Position numbers and translations under genes: made by a program. The notes under the pieces are model-generated. The model had not been told where the DNA came from. It made no database searches and saw only the letters and a list, made by a program, of their open reading frames with translations. This document shows positions 34,439 through 43,379 of a stretch of DNA of 64,000 nucleotides, in pieces. How positions within the stretch are numbered: the stretch's first letter is position 1; every line of letters begins with the position of its first letter. Where the stretch lies: the NCBI RefSeq assembly GCF_022810305.1, contig NZ_JALGQH010000031.1, positions 1-64,000 of the forward strand, read 5' to 3'. Origin of the DNA: Rhodococcus sp. ARC_M6. GTDB lineage: Bacteria > Actinomycetota > Actinomycetes > Mycobacteriales > Mycobacteriaceae.

Positions 34439-35563
34439 ATGACTCTCACCGCCGAGCCTGTGAACTCTGTTGCTGCCCACAATTCTGACGACAGTGCCGG
34501 CGTATTCGACCGCGCAGACTACTTGCGCAACTATCCGCATGAGCAGGTGAGCTTCTTCCAGGATCCGGAGAGCGGACTCAAGGCGATTGTTGCGATTCAC
34601 TCCACGACGCTGGGTCCGGCCCTCGGCGGAACTCGCTTCTATCCCTACGCGGATGAATCTGCTGCTGTCACAGACGTTTTGAGGCTCTCACGGGGCATGA
34701 CCTACAAGGCGGCAGTTGCGGGCGTCGATCTTGGCGGCGGAAAGGCCGTCATCATCGGCGACCCGGCAACGGTGAAGTCCGACGAACTACTCGGTGCCTA
34801 CGCAAAGTTTGTTCAGACTCTGGGCGGTCGATACATCACGGCCGGGGACGTGGGCACCAACTCGGACGACCTCGACATCATCGGACGTGGAACTGAATTT
34901 GTGGTGGGCCGCAATGCGAAGGTCGGCGGCTCGGGCGACAGTGCCCCGATGACCGCGTTGGGCGTCTTCCAGTCCATGGCGGCGGCAGCGCAGGCGCACT
35001 GGGGTTCGCGGAGTCTCGCAGGCAAGACCGTGGGCGTCGAGGGCACCGGCAAGGTCGGCTACGAGCTCATCAAACTTCTCTTGGCCGACGGCGCGAGCGT
35101 ACTGGCAACAGATGTGAACGCGGCAGCATTGGACCGCGTGAAGACTGACTTCCCGTCGGTGAAGATCGTGGACAGCGTCATCGACGCTGATCTCGATGTG
35201 TACGCGCCGTGTGCGATGGGGGCGACGCTCACCGACTCCTCGGCCCGTTCAATCACCGCCGACGTGATCTGCGGCGCAGCCAACAACCAGCTCACGGTGC
35301 CCGAGGTCGAGGCCATTCTGAGCGAGCGTGGCATCACGTGGGTTCCCGATTATGTGGCAAATGGAGGCGGCCTCATTCAGGTAGCGGGTGAGCTGAAAGA
35401 CCTTACGGCGCAGCAGGTCAAGGATCAGGTTGAGAAGATTTTCGACACGGTGACGGAGATCTTTGCTAAGGCGAAGGCCGATGGAATCCTGGCCGGCGAC
35501 GCAGCAGATGCCGTCGCCGAGGCGCGTATTGCGAAGGCTGTTCAGTCGCACAAGCAGAACTGA
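34439..35563 (+). CDS. Valine/leucine dehydrogenase (Glu/Leu/Phe/Val family)
   Basis: A 374-aa NAD-dependent amino acid dehydrogenase. Motifs: HSTTLGPALGGTRFYPYADE, catalytic region SRGMTYKAAVAGVDLGGGKA with the conserved lysines, TAGDVGTNSDDLDIIG, and the nucleotide fold VGVEGTGKVGYELIKLLLAD. Spacing matches Streptomyces valine dehydrogenase more than Rhodococcus phenylalanine dehydrogenase. It deaminates valine (or leucine/isoleucine) to the 2-oxoacid, which the bkd complex encoded at 56-59 kb would oxidise. ATG 34439 is chosen; an in-frame ATG at 34397 is possible. Confidence 0.85.
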   Translation: MTLTAEPVNSVAAHNSDDSAGVFDRADYLRNYPHEQVSFFQDPESGLKAIVAIHSTTLGPALGGTRFYPYADESAAVTDVLRLSRGMTYKAAVAGVDLGGGKAVIIGDPATVKSDELLGAYAKFVQTLGGRYITAGDVGTNSDDLDIIGRGTEFVVGRNAKVGGSGDSAPMTALGVFQSMAAAAQAHWGSRSLAGKTVGVEGTGKVGYELIKLLLADGASVLATDVNAAALDRVKTDFPSVKIVDSVIDADLDVYAPCAMGATLTDSSARSITADVICGAANNQLTVPEVEAILSERGITWVPDYVANGGGLIQVAGELKDLTAQQVKDQVEKIFDTVTEIFAKAKADGILAGDAADAVAEARIAKAVQSHKQN

Positions 35564-35715
35564 TACTGCGCGCGCAACGTCGGAAACTCGGCCGGTCCCA
35601 GCTAGTGTGGACACCAGACAAGCAGATGTGCAGAACTGGAACACACGAGCTGGTAGACCGGCCGTAGTGCGTCGAACGCCCTATCCGCTCCATGTCCGAC
35701 GCCGGAAGGGCTTTG

Positions 35716-36834
35716 ATGACCGAACAATATGTTGTGTGGACCGAGAACGACACCGAGCATCGCGTGCTCTGGGGTTCCACCAGTGGGGCGCCGGCACCCA
35801 AGCGAGTGATGGTCGCCAACGACACCATGAAGGCCGACGACGCCTATCGATTGGCCTGTGAGGGAACAGCTCTCCTGTGGCGTGGAGATTTCCACAACGC
35901 GCGCCAGCTGTCTCAGGCGATTGCGGCGCGGATCGATCGCAAACCGCGTCGCGGATCGGATGATCCTGCGCAAGCGTTTCACCTTCACCGTCAGGCGCAG
36001 GGGCGTCGCGCCCAGATTCTCGGCATGCTCTTGATTCCTCTCGACGCGGACCTCACGATTCCGCTTCGTCGCGCGCCGGATGCAAAAGAGGCATTCACGG
36101 AGGCGTTCGGTGTCACGGATCAGGCGTCGGTTCGAGCGCTACGTGATCTCCTCGGCGCTATCGGCGCCAACGAGTGGAATCGCAAAGGCGTACTGATTCC
36201 GGCGCTGGATGCGCGGATTCACCCGGCATTCGGAGTGTTCTCACCGGCTCGTGGCGAGTACATCGACCTGGTGGCCTCGGCGCCACTGCCGTCGACCGAG
36301 TTGGCTTTCGATATCGGAACCGGCACCGGGGTGCTGGCTGCTGTACTCGCCCGCCGCGGTGTCAGGGCAGTAGTTGCGACGGATCAGGATCCGCGCGCTC
36401 TGCAGTGCGCACGCACCAACCTCGATGCGCTGGGGTACAGCGAGCAGGTGACGGTAGTGGATGCCGACCTGTTTCCGGAAGGTGTTGCGCCATTGGTGGT
36501 TTGCAATCCTCCGTGGATTCCGGCCAAGGCAACCTCTCCTATTGAATACGCGATTTACGATCCGGCCGGCGCAATGCTGAACGGCTTCCTGACCGGTGTC
36601 GCAGAGCACCTCGAGGAAGACGGAGAGGCTTGGCTGATTCTCTCCGACATCGCCGAACATCTAGGACTGCGCACTAGAACGGAACTGCACGCGATGATCG
36701 CGGCGGGCGGCTTGACCGTGATCGACCGGGTTGACGTCAAACCGACCCACGCCAAAGTGAGTGATCGTACTGACGCACTCCACGCTGCCCGTGCGCGTGA
36801 AACTACTTCGTTGTGGCGACTACGTAAACGCTGA
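35716..36834 (+). CDS. Class I SAM-dependent methyltransferase with NPPW motif
   Basis: About 372 aa from ATG 35716 (MTEQYVVWTENDTEHRVLWG), with AAGGG just upstream; the frame reaches 35692. The SAM site is AFDIGTGTGVLAAVLARRGV and the catalytic motif VVCNPPWIPAKA, as in HemK/PrmC-type N-methyltransferases acting on glutamine or on adenine or guanine amino groups. The first 140 residues are a separate helical region. Target unknown. Convergent with the next gene, 10 bases apart. Confidence 0.8.
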   Translation: MTEQYVVWTENDTEHRVLWGSTSGAPAPKRVMVANDTMKADDAYRLACEGTALLWRGDFHNARQLSQAIAARIDRKPRRGSDDPAQAFHLHRQAQGRRAQILGMLLIPLDADLTIPLRRAPDAKEAFTEAFGVTDQASVRALRDLLGAIGANEWNRKGVLIPALDARIHPAFGVFSPARGEYIDLVASAPLPSTELAFDIGTGTGVLAAVLARRGVRAVVATDQDPRALQCARTNLDALGYSEQVTVVDADLFPEGVAPLVVCNPPWIPAKATSPIEYAIYDPAGAMLNGFLTGVAEHLEEDGEAWLILSDIAEHLGLRTRTELHAMIAAGGLTVIDRVDVKPTHAKVSDRTDALHAARARETTSLWRLRKR

Positions 36835-36843
36835 AACCTTTGG

Positions 36844-38190
36844 TCAGGACGGATCGTCGAACAGCGTTTGCTGGCTGGGATCTGCGAACAGTCCCATCTG
36901 CTCAGGCTGCGGTTTTGCCGGCGGATCCGTCTTGGCGTTGGGCAGCACGGTCAGGCGAAGCGCGCCGCGTAGGCGGTCGACCATGCGTTCCCACATAGTC
37001 ACCTGAGCCGAGAATCCTGAGGCTTCTTCGGCGTCGTCACGACTTTGTGCGTCGGCGGCTTGGCCTCGCAACTGAATCTGCCATTCGTTGCTGACATGGA
37101 GCAACTGCAGGATCAGGTCGCGGTCGCGGCCACAGACATCGGCAACGGCTTCGAGATCGTCGGCGACATCCAGATCGAGGTGCAGCAGAGTCTCGAGTTC
37201 TGGCGGTAAATCCTCGAAGGAAAGCTCTGGCTGGAGCGCGCCTACCTCACCGTTCTTGTTCGCGAAGAACAGTTCTCCGCCGATCCGCGCCGCAAATTCG
37301 TCGTCGACGCTCCGCAGGAACGACGTCAACGACGCGCAGGTATCGGTGAGGTGTTTGGGAACAAACGGTGAGCCGGCAACTTCGAGGAACACCGACAACC
37401 TGTCGTCGATCAGGACGAACTTGATGCGGGACCATTTTCGGTTGAGATCCGCGATGACCTCGGCGGCCCGTGTGCGGTTGCTGATGTCCTGGACGAGGGG
37501 TGAGAACAGTTGAACGTCAAGGGAATCCGCGAGCGGGCCGATGAACATGACGGTTGATCCGACGCGAATCGGTATATCGCCATCACCGTCACGCTCGGGA
37601 AGATTTCCGAGCATGGGAATGAGGGCAAGCGTGACCAACTCTTTGAGGTGGTCGACGTCGTGTGGAGTGTAGGCCGCCGTGGGGTCGAGGATCGGCATTG
37701 CGTCGACGGTGGTGATCGACGGATCAAAATCCGGTGTCTGCTGATTGCCGGTGAGATCACTGGACAGGAATGCCGGGTGCTGGACTCCGAAAACCGTGCG
37801 GAACGCCGCGACGGTCATCGAGGCCAACTGATCTGCCCAGCTTTGACGTTTATCGACGCAGAAGGCCGGTGAACTGTTGTCAGCTTCGGGATTATCGGAA
37901 GGCGGAGCCCAGCCGAGGTCGACGAGAGCTTGGAGGCCGGCGTCGTCGAGTGCGAACTTGGGGTGCAGGAAGTTGTTGGAGGGAACCTCGCACCGCACCA
38001 TGTTGTTGTCCCAGATCAAGAACTGAACACAGGGAGCGCCGCCCTCAGCGGGGTCGAAGGCAGCGACCGCAGACTCGACAGCGAGGACATCGCCGTCGGC
38101 CATGATCGAGATGTGATCGGCAAGTCGGGCCTGAAACTCCGTCCAAGCTCGGTTAACACTGAGATCGAGATCGAATCCGTGCACGTCCAT
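36844..38190 (-). CDS. Protein with tandem YbjN-like domains
   Basis: A 448-aa soluble acidic protein. Two regions (about 10-130 and 180-300) have the strand-helix pattern of YbjN/type III chaperone-like proteins, with LADHISIMADGDVLAVESAV in the first and VGSTVMFIGPLADSLDVQLF and KFVLIDDRLSVFLEVAGS in the second. The end is rich in Pro and Lys (TDPPAKPQPEQMGLFADPSQ). Function unknown; a shorter relative is at 15042-15632. ATG 38190 has GGAGGTGACT upstream. Confidence 0.6.
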   Translation of the reverse strand: MDVHGFDLDLSVNRAWTEFQARLADHISIMADGDVLAVESAVAAFDPAEGGAPCVQFLIWDNNMVRCEVPSNNFLHPKFALDDAGLQALVDLGWAPPSDNPEADNSSPAFCVDKRQSWADQLASMTVAAFRTVFGVQHPAFLSSDLTGNQQTPDFDPSITTVDAMPILDPTAAYTPHDVDHLKELVTLALIPMLGNLPERDGDGDIPIRVGSTVMFIGPLADSLDVQLFSPLVQDISNRTRAAEVIADLNRKWSRIKFVLIDDRLSVFLEVAGSPFVPKHLTDTCASLTSFLRSVDDEFAARIGGELFFANKNGEVGALQPELSFEDLPPELETLLHLDLDVADDLEAVADVCGRDRDLILQLLHVSNEWQIQLRGQAADAQSRDDAEEASGFSAQVTMWERMVDRLRGALRLTVLPNAKTDPPAKPQPEQMGLFADPSQQTLFDDPS

Positions 38191-38326
38191 CAGTCACCTC
38201 CTTCCACAACGCTGAGACCTATACGGTAACGCGAGGGGCCGACAATGTCGGTGTCCGCAGGTCAGCGGTGTAACGCCGATCACGGCCGGTGCGCTTGTCG
38301 CGGTGCGGCGCGTGATGAATTTCCGG

Positions 38327-38845
38327 TCAGTCTTCGGGTGACGATTCGATAGTCACGACCGGGATTTTCGAAGTCGTCGTGACGGATGTGACTTTCGACG
38401 TCGTTGTTGTCGGAGCCACTGTGGACTTGGTGGTGGTTCGAGTCGTCGACACAACGGTGCTGGTAACGGGCGCAACAGTGCGGGTGGTCGGCGCAACGAC
38501 GCTGGTGACAGCAGGTGCCGTTGTGGGCGTCGGGGCTGCTGGTGCGGGGGCCGCAACGTCGAAGGCGACGTTCAAGGGCTGGTTGCGTGGTGCGGTGGCT
38601 TCAGCCGCAACCGCCCAGGTCGGGGTCGGAGGGATCGCGATGGTCGACACGGCGATCGAACTGTAGAACGCTGCAGGTTCGAAGTCCGCGAGCGAATCGG
38701 CAGTGACCGTCGAAACCAGCGCGGGCGGTGTGACGACGGGGCCACTGGCGCCATAAGCGCCGGCTGCTCCTCCGAAGACGAGACCTGAAGCTACAGAAAC
38801 ACCGGCCACTGTGAGAGCGCCGATCATGACTGTTCTGTCTTTCAT
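38327..38845 (-). CDS. Secreted Thr/Pro/Val-rich protein
   Basis: A 172-aa exported protein from ATG 38845: basic start MKDRTVMIG, a hydrophobic segment ALTVAGVSVASGLVFGGAAG and an Ala-rich cleavage region. The second half is low complexity, dominated by Thr, Val, Pro and Ala (VVAPTTRTVAPVTSTVVSTT), as in O-mannosylated cell-wall proteins of actinobacteria. No enzyme domain. Upstream residues of the open frame to 38953 are unlikely coding. Confidence 0.65.
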   Translation of the reverse strand: MKDRTVMIGALTVAGVSVASGLVFGGAAGAYGASGPVVTPPALVSTVTADSLADFEPAAFYSSIAVSTIAIPPTPTWAVAAEATAPRNQPLNVAFDVAAPAPAAPTPTTAPAVTSVVAPTTRTVAPVTSTVVSTTRTTTKSTVAPTTTTSKVTSVTTTSKIPVVTIESSPED

Positions 38846-39025
38846 GTTCACCTGACCTTCGGGAGCAGTACGTGAGTACTGTAGGCGAAACTGGACACAG
38901 GCGGAACAGTGAAAGCGGCTTATCGGGATACTGATAAGTGTGGCGTGCAACACAAACTTGCCGGCAAATGCAGAACCCCGGGCACCGACAAACGTCGATA
39001 CCCGGGGCAGCTGAGCCGGTGGGAC

Positions 39026-39589
39026 CTAGGCGGGGATGGTCAAAACCTGACCCGCGTTGATGAGATCCGGGTTGGAGATGCCGTTTGCATCGGCGATGCG
39101 CTGGTACTGGTTGCCGTCGCCGTAGAAGCGCTCGGCGATTGCCCAGAGAGTGTCGCCACCTTCGACTGTGTACGTCTGCGCTGCCGGAGCGGCGGGAGCC
39201 TGCTCGGGCTCCGGTGCGGGCATCGGAGCGGCCTGGGGCTCGGGCGTCGGCTCGGCAGCTGCCACAGCGGTGTCAGTGGACCACAGGACGCGTCCGCCGG
39301 CCGACAGAACCACATTGCGGTCGTCCTGGACGGTGAGCGAAGCGCCTTCGTTGCCTGACGTCTGCGACGCCCAGACTGCGTCCGCATCCTTGTAGATGAC
39401 GAAGTTGCCGTCGGCCTGCACGTCCGCGCGATTGCCGCCCGATCCGTTGGTGCCGGCGGCCCAGACGGCCTGGCCGTTCTCGGAGAGAACAAGGTTGCCG
39501 TCGTCCTGCAAGGTGAGGGCGTAGGAACCGTTGTCGGACTTGAGTTCCTGGCCGACTCCGAGACTCTGACCTGACTGCAGTGTGCTCAC
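39026..39589 (-). CDS. B-lectin plus LysM domain protein
   Basis: A 187-aa protein from GTG 39589 (GGAAAGGGAC upstream). Residues 1-110 are a bulb-type lectin domain with three repeats of the mannose-binding kind: LTLQDDGNLVLSENGQAVWA, ADGNFVIYKDADAVWASQ and VQDDRNVVLSAGGRVLW. A Pro/Ala linker leads to a C-terminal LysM (YTVEGGDTLWAIAERFYGDG; ISNPDLINAGQVLTIP) that binds peptidoglycan. No signal peptide is visible, so the route to the wall, if any, is unclear. Confidence 0.85.
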   Translation of the reverse strand: MSTLQSGQSLGVGQELKSDNGSYALTLQDDGNLVLSENGQAVWAAGTNGSGGNRADVQADGNFVIYKDADAVWASQTSGNEGASLTVQDDRNVVLSAGGRVLWSTDTAVAAAEPTPEPQAAPMPAPEPEQAPAAPAAQTYTVEGGDTLWAIAERFYGDGNQYQRIADANGISNPDLINAGQVLTIPA

Positions 39590-39854
39590 GCTGTCCCTTT
39601 CCAAATCTGTTGCGGTATTGGTACTGCTACGCTGCGCTTTACCTACCAGTTACCTTCTGGTGAGTGGCTGCGTAGGCGGTCCACACTACGTTACTGGAGA
39701 GTTCGGTGGTGTGCACATCAGGCATGAATTCCCATTTCTCTAGCCAATCTTGCTGGAATTTCCTGGTTTTGGTTGGCCAAGGCGGGGTGGAAATGTGAAG
39801 GCGCGTGTCTCTCGACCTGAACGCGCAGTGAACTCCCACACTCTCAGTTGATTC
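39590..39854 (-). other. Intergenic region between lectin and thi genes
   Basis: 265 bases. It holds the upstream region of the lectin gene and the 3' side of thiZ. No gene or clear terminator hairpin recognised. Confidence 0.4.
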
Positions 39855-40658
39855 TCAGTAACCCTTTGCGGGGCTCTGATCGGACAGTGAGGCCAAGGTC
39901 TCGCTGTGCAACACCTGGAGAAGTTCGCGTTCGATGGCCGCAAATTCCGGCGAGGTGATCATGTCCAATTCCCGAGGGCGTGGAAGGGGAACATCGACGA
40001 CGCGCTTGACCGTCGCCGGTCTGGCCGAGAGAACAACAACGCGATCGGAGAGATAGATCGCCTCACGGATGTCGTGGGTGATCATCAGAACAGTCCACCG
40101 ATACTGCTGCCACACGCCCTGCAACCAGGACTGCATTTCGGTACGGGTCAACGAGTCGAGAGCCCCGAAGGGCTCGTCCAGCAGCAGCACCGGTTTGCCC
40201 TGCACGACGGTGCGCAACATGGCAGCACGCTGACGCATTCCACCCGACAGTTGTGACGGCGTTGCATCTTCGAAACCCGACAAGCCGAAGGCGGAGAACA
40301 GTTCACGAGCCTTGTCCCGAGCGATCTTCTTGGATACGCCCTGCACTTCGAGGCCGAGCGTGGTGTTGTCGAGAACCGTCCGCCAGGGAAACAGAAGGTC
40401 CTTCTGCGGCATGTAGGCGGTCAGAACTTCCGAACCGGAATCCGCTGCGCCGACGGTGACAGTTCCCAAGGTCGGTGTTTCGAGACCTGCCAGAACATTG
40501 AAGATTGTGCTCTTGCCGCAGCCACTCGGTCCGATGACGGAGACGAATTCACCGGGAGCAGCATGGAAGGACACGGCGTCAAGAACCTGTCGGGATTCCC
40601 CATGAGTGGAGAATTCCTTGCTGAGCGAGGCAACGTCGACAATGCGTTCGGGAATCAT
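39855..40658 (-). CDS. thiZ: Thiamine-precursor ABC transporter, ATP-binding protein
   Basis: A 267-aa ABC ATPase: Walker A VIGPSGCGKSTIFNVLAG, Q loop YMPQKDLLFPWRTVLDN, signature SQLSGGMRQRAAMLRT, Walker B VLLLDEPFGALDSLTRTEM and the switch His in LMITHDIREAIYLSD. This is the nitrate/sulfonate/taurine-type group that includes ThiZ for hydroxymethylpyrimidine-type precursors. ATG 40658 overlaps the permease stop. Last gene of the TPP-riboswitch operon, which supports thiamine precursor uptake. Confidence 0.85.
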   Translation of the reverse strand: MIPERIVDVASLSKEFSTHGESRQVLDAVSFHAAPGEFVSVIGPSGCGKSTIFNVLAGLETPTLGTVTVGAADSGSEVLTAYMPQKDLLFPWRTVLDNTTLGLEVQGVSKKIARDKARELFSAFGLSGFEDATPSQLSGGMRQRAAMLRTVVQGKPVLLLDEPFGALDSLTRTEMQSWLQGVWQQYRWTVLMITHDIREAIYLSDRVVVLSARPATVKRVVDVPLPRPRELDMITSPEFAAIERELLQVLHSETLASLSDQSPAKGY

Positions 40659-41458
40659 GCTCGCACCCTTTCGCTCAGCGCCCACGGCGCAACCAGTCGC
40701 TCTACCGCGAAAGTCAACAAATACAGAGTGACGCTGATGAGCGCAGTCACCAGTACCGCAGCCAGTACCAGATCCGTACGGAACGAATTCTTCTGCGTAC
40801 TCATATAGATGCCCAAACCGGAGGTGGCGCCGACGTATTCGGAGAACACCGCACCCACGACGGCGTAGGTGATGCCGATCCGAAGAGCAGTGAAGAAGCG
40901 AGGAATTGCCGAGGGCAGGCGGACGTACCGAAACTCCTGCCACCGTGATGCGCCCATGCTTCGTAGCAGCGCGCCGGCGTCTCGATCGGCGGCAGCAAAG
41001 CCCTCGATAAGTCCGATCGTCATGGGGAAGAACGTTGCCAAGGCGATCACCAGAACCTTCGGCAGTAGACCGAAACCGAACCAGATGATCATCAGAGGAG
41101 CGATGGCAATGATCGGCAAGGTCTGCGAGACGACGAACAACGGCACTAGCGCTCGCGAGAGCCACGGCGAAAAGTCCACCACCACAGCCAGAATCCACGC
41201 CAGCACCAATGAGACGGTAAATCCGATGAGCGTCACTTGAAGCGTCGACAATGCATGGCCGGATATCACCTCACGGTGGTCCCAGCCCTGCGACAACACT
41301 CGCCATGGCGATGGCAGAACCTGTGGCCGAATATCACTGACGTCGACGTAGATCTGCCAAGCCGCGACAAGCAGGATGACGACGGCGAGCGCGGGCAGCG
41401 CTCGCCGTACAACGGAACTCACTCGGCCGGCCATGTCAGGGCGCGGCGAGATACTCAT
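40655..41458 (-). CDS. thiX: Thiamine-precursor ABC transporter, permease
   Basis: A 267-aa inner-membrane permease with about six spans and the EAA-type loop EGFAAADRDAGALLRSMGAS. ATG 41458 overlaps the end of thiY by 23 bases and has GGAG upstream; ATG 41434, directly after the thiY stop, is an alternative. Partner of ThiZ and ThiY in uptake of a pyrimidine precursor of thiamine. Confidence 0.8.
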   Translation of the reverse strand: MSISPRPDMAGRVSSVVRRALPALAVVILLVAAWQIYVDVSDIRPQVLPSPWRVLSQGWDHREVISGHALSTLQVTLIGFTVSLVLAWILAVVVDFSPWLSRALVPLFVVSQTLPIIAIAPLMIIWFGFGLLPKVLVIALATFFPMTIGLIEGFAAADRDAGALLRSMGASRWQEFRYVRLPSAIPRFFTALRIGITYAVVGAVFSEYVGATSGLGIYMSTQKNSFRTDLVLAAVLVTALISVTLYLLTFAVERLVAPWALSERVRA

Positions 41459-42455
41459 TGGTGAAGTACTCCGACCAATTCGGCTTCTGCGTCAGCTTTT
41501 TGCCGTCCGGACCGGCCAGAAGTCCGTTGTCGAAAAGGAAACCCGAGTAGCCGGACCAGGTTTCGAGGTTCTGCCGTCCGACAACACCGTCGGCGTCCTT
41601 CATGAAGTCGGACGCCAGCATCCGCTGACTGTCTCGTACGAGGTCCTCGTCGGTGAAGGCGCCAGGGTTGGCGTCGATCAGATCCTGGGCAGCGCGATCG
41701 GGATCGTCGGCGGCCGTTTGATATCCACGCTGAACGGCCTGGACGAACTTGGCGGCCTCGTCAGGGTGATCTTTCAGCCACTTCTGATTGCCGTTGATCA
41801 CAATGGAATACGCGTCGGGAAATCCGTAATCGGTGTACTGGAAGTAGCGCATCGGAGTTCCGTTGCGTTCGGCCTCGAGGCCTTCCCAGGCAAAATACGA
41901 CACCGTGAAATCGGCTTTTCCGGAGTACACCGCTTCGTAGGCAGACGTTCCTAATGCGACCGTCGTGAAGTTGCCGGTGCCGCCGTCGTTGCGAATGACC
42001 TGCTGCAGGGTCTCGACCTCACCGGGTTCGCCGAAACCGGCGTAGATCTTTCCGTCGAGATCACGCGGACGGGTGATGTCCGCGCGATCGGCTTTGACAC
42101 CGATTCCGGTGGCGCGGTGTTGAAGTGGTGCGATGACGGAGACGGTGTCCGCGCCGGCCGCGCGAGCAAACGTGGCTTGACTCTGGGTACTGATCCCGAA
42201 CTCGGCATTGCCGGCGTCCACCAACGTATCGGGGGTGGTGTTGTTGTACGGGAGGATCGATACGTCGAGGCCGGCGTCCGCAAAGTAGCCTTCCTGCATC
42301 GCGACGTACAGTCCGGTGTGATTGGTGTTGGGCGTCCAGTCGAGGGCAAACCGAATGGCGTCGGATGATTCTGTGCCGCTGGAACATCCGCTGATCATGG
42401 TCAGTGCGGCAGCTATCGCGGCTGTGGTCGCCAGTGCACGTCGCAACGATCTCAT
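41436..42455 (-). CDS. thiY: Thiamine-precursor ABC transporter, substrate-binding lipoprotein
   Basis: A 339-aa protein with signal and lipobox LTMISGC. The mature part begins IRFALDWTPNTNHTGLYVAM, the NMT1/THI5-like fold that binds pyrimidine precursors of thiamine, followed by STQSQATFARAAGADTVSV and GKIYAGFGEPGEVETLQQVI. It is coupled by an ATGA overlap to tenA upstream. With TenA in the operon, the substrate is likely formylaminopyrimidine or a related thiamine breakdown product. Confidence 0.85.
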   Translation of the reverse strand: MRSLRRALATTAAIAAALTMISGCSSGTESSDAIRFALDWTPNTNHTGLYVAMQEGYFADAGLDVSILPYNNTTPDTLVDAGNAEFGISTQSQATFARAAGADTVSVIAPLQHRATGIGVKADRADITRPRDLDGKIYAGFGEPGEVETLQQVIRNDGGTGNFTTVALGTSAYEAVYSGKADFTVSYFAWEGLEAERNGTPMRYFQYTDYGFPDAYSIVINGNQKWLKDHPDEAAKFVQAVQRGYQTAADDPDRAAQDLIDANPGAFTDEDLVRDSQRMLASDFMKDADGVVGRQNLETWSGYSGFLFDNGLLAGPDGKKLTQKPNWSEYFTNEYLAAP

Positions 42456-43192
42456 GACGCAGGCCAGTGCTGCTGGTTCAGGGCCGAATCCCAGAACATC
42501 AACTCGTACCGGCTCGCGATGCGAAACGCTTCGCTCATCGCGTCGCGATCGGCTTCGGTAGCGGCTTCGGCGGCTGCGTCCACGAGCGCCCGAGCTTGTG
42601 CGACGGACTCGTGGAACTCCGGGGCGTCGTAGGTAGTGACCCACTGCGCGTACGGATGTGACGGATCGGCATCGAGCACCTCGCGTGCCGACGCAGCCAG
42701 GCCGCGTCCGACTTCGGCGTAGATCCAGAAGCACGGGAGTACCGCTGCAGCGGAGACGGCATACGAAGCCGTGGCTGCAGTGGCAATCAGGTAGGACACG
42801 TAGCCAAGGCAGGCCTGCGAATGCTCAGGCCGACCGGTCGATTCCGGTAGGACACCACCGGTGAGCATGCCCTCGTGAAGAGCCGCTTCGACGGAGACAG
42901 CGGTGGACGCCGAGTTGGCCCAGAACCCCGAGGCCTGCGGATCCGGTGCATGAGCGGAAACCAAGGACAGTGCCTTGGAATATCCGTCGAGGTAAAGCTG
43001 GTCTTGCTCGATGTACCGTCGGAAAGCGTCGAGCGGGAGGGTCCCGTCGCCGAGTCGACGCAGGAACTCGAGTGAGTCGATCGACTCACGCAGTGGCGCG
43101 ATCTCGGCCCAGAGGCGGTCGGTGAAACTACCCGAATCGTCGAGCGGAGCCGTGTTTACGGCAGAACTGTATGCAGGCTGTGTAGTAGCCAT
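42452..43192 (-). CDS. tenA: TenA family aminopyrimidine aminohydrolase / thiaminase II
   Basis: A 246-aa helical enzyme. The active-site cysteine lies in AAAVLPCFWIYAEVGRGLAA, matching the nucleophile of TenA, and FRRYIEQDQLYLDGYSKAL and the C-terminal FRIASRYELMFWDSALNQQ are family landmarks. TenA hydrolyses aminopyrimidines from degraded thiamine to hydroxymethylpyrimidine for reuse. First gene of tenA-thiYXZ; the TPP riboswitch ends at its start codon. Confidence 0.9.
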   Translation of the reverse strand: MATTQPAYSSAVNTAPLDDSGSFTDRLWAEIAPLRESIDSLEFLRRLGDGTLPLDAFRRYIEQDQLYLDGYSKALSLVSAHAPDPQASGFWANSASTAVSVEAALHEGMLTGGVLPESTGRPEHSQACLGYVSYLIATAATASYAVSAAAVLPCFWIYAEVGRGLAASAREVLDADPSHPYAQWVTTYDAPEFHESVAQARALVDAAAEAATEADRDAMSEAFRIASRYELMFWDSALNQQHWPAS

Positions 43193-43270
43193 GACATCCC
43201 TTCGTCAGCATTACCTGATCAGGTTCCCGGGTGTGTTCTCAGCCCCGCCCATGCGGAGCACCCCGTGTCA
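43192..43270 (-). promoter_or_regulatory. TPP riboswitch (THI element)
   Basis: On the minus strand the conserved blocks occur in order: CGGGGTGC, GGGGCTGAGAA (CTGAGA at 43242-43237), ACCC, GAACCTGATCAGGTAATGC (around 43223-43208) and GACGAAGGGA. P1 can form between TGACA (43270-43266) and TGTCA (43196-43192), whose last base is the A of the tenA start codon. The Shine-Dalgarno GAAGGG lies inside the aptamer, so bound thiamine pyrophosphate should block translation initiation. Confidence 0.95.
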
Positions 43271-43379
43271 GAACAAGGCGACCATAACACCGTCGGAACT
43301 GTTGGTCCGTCCCCACCTGCTGGAAATTGGTAGGTTTGGAGCAGTTTGTTCTCAGGTGAGGTCGTGAGGAGACTGCGGC

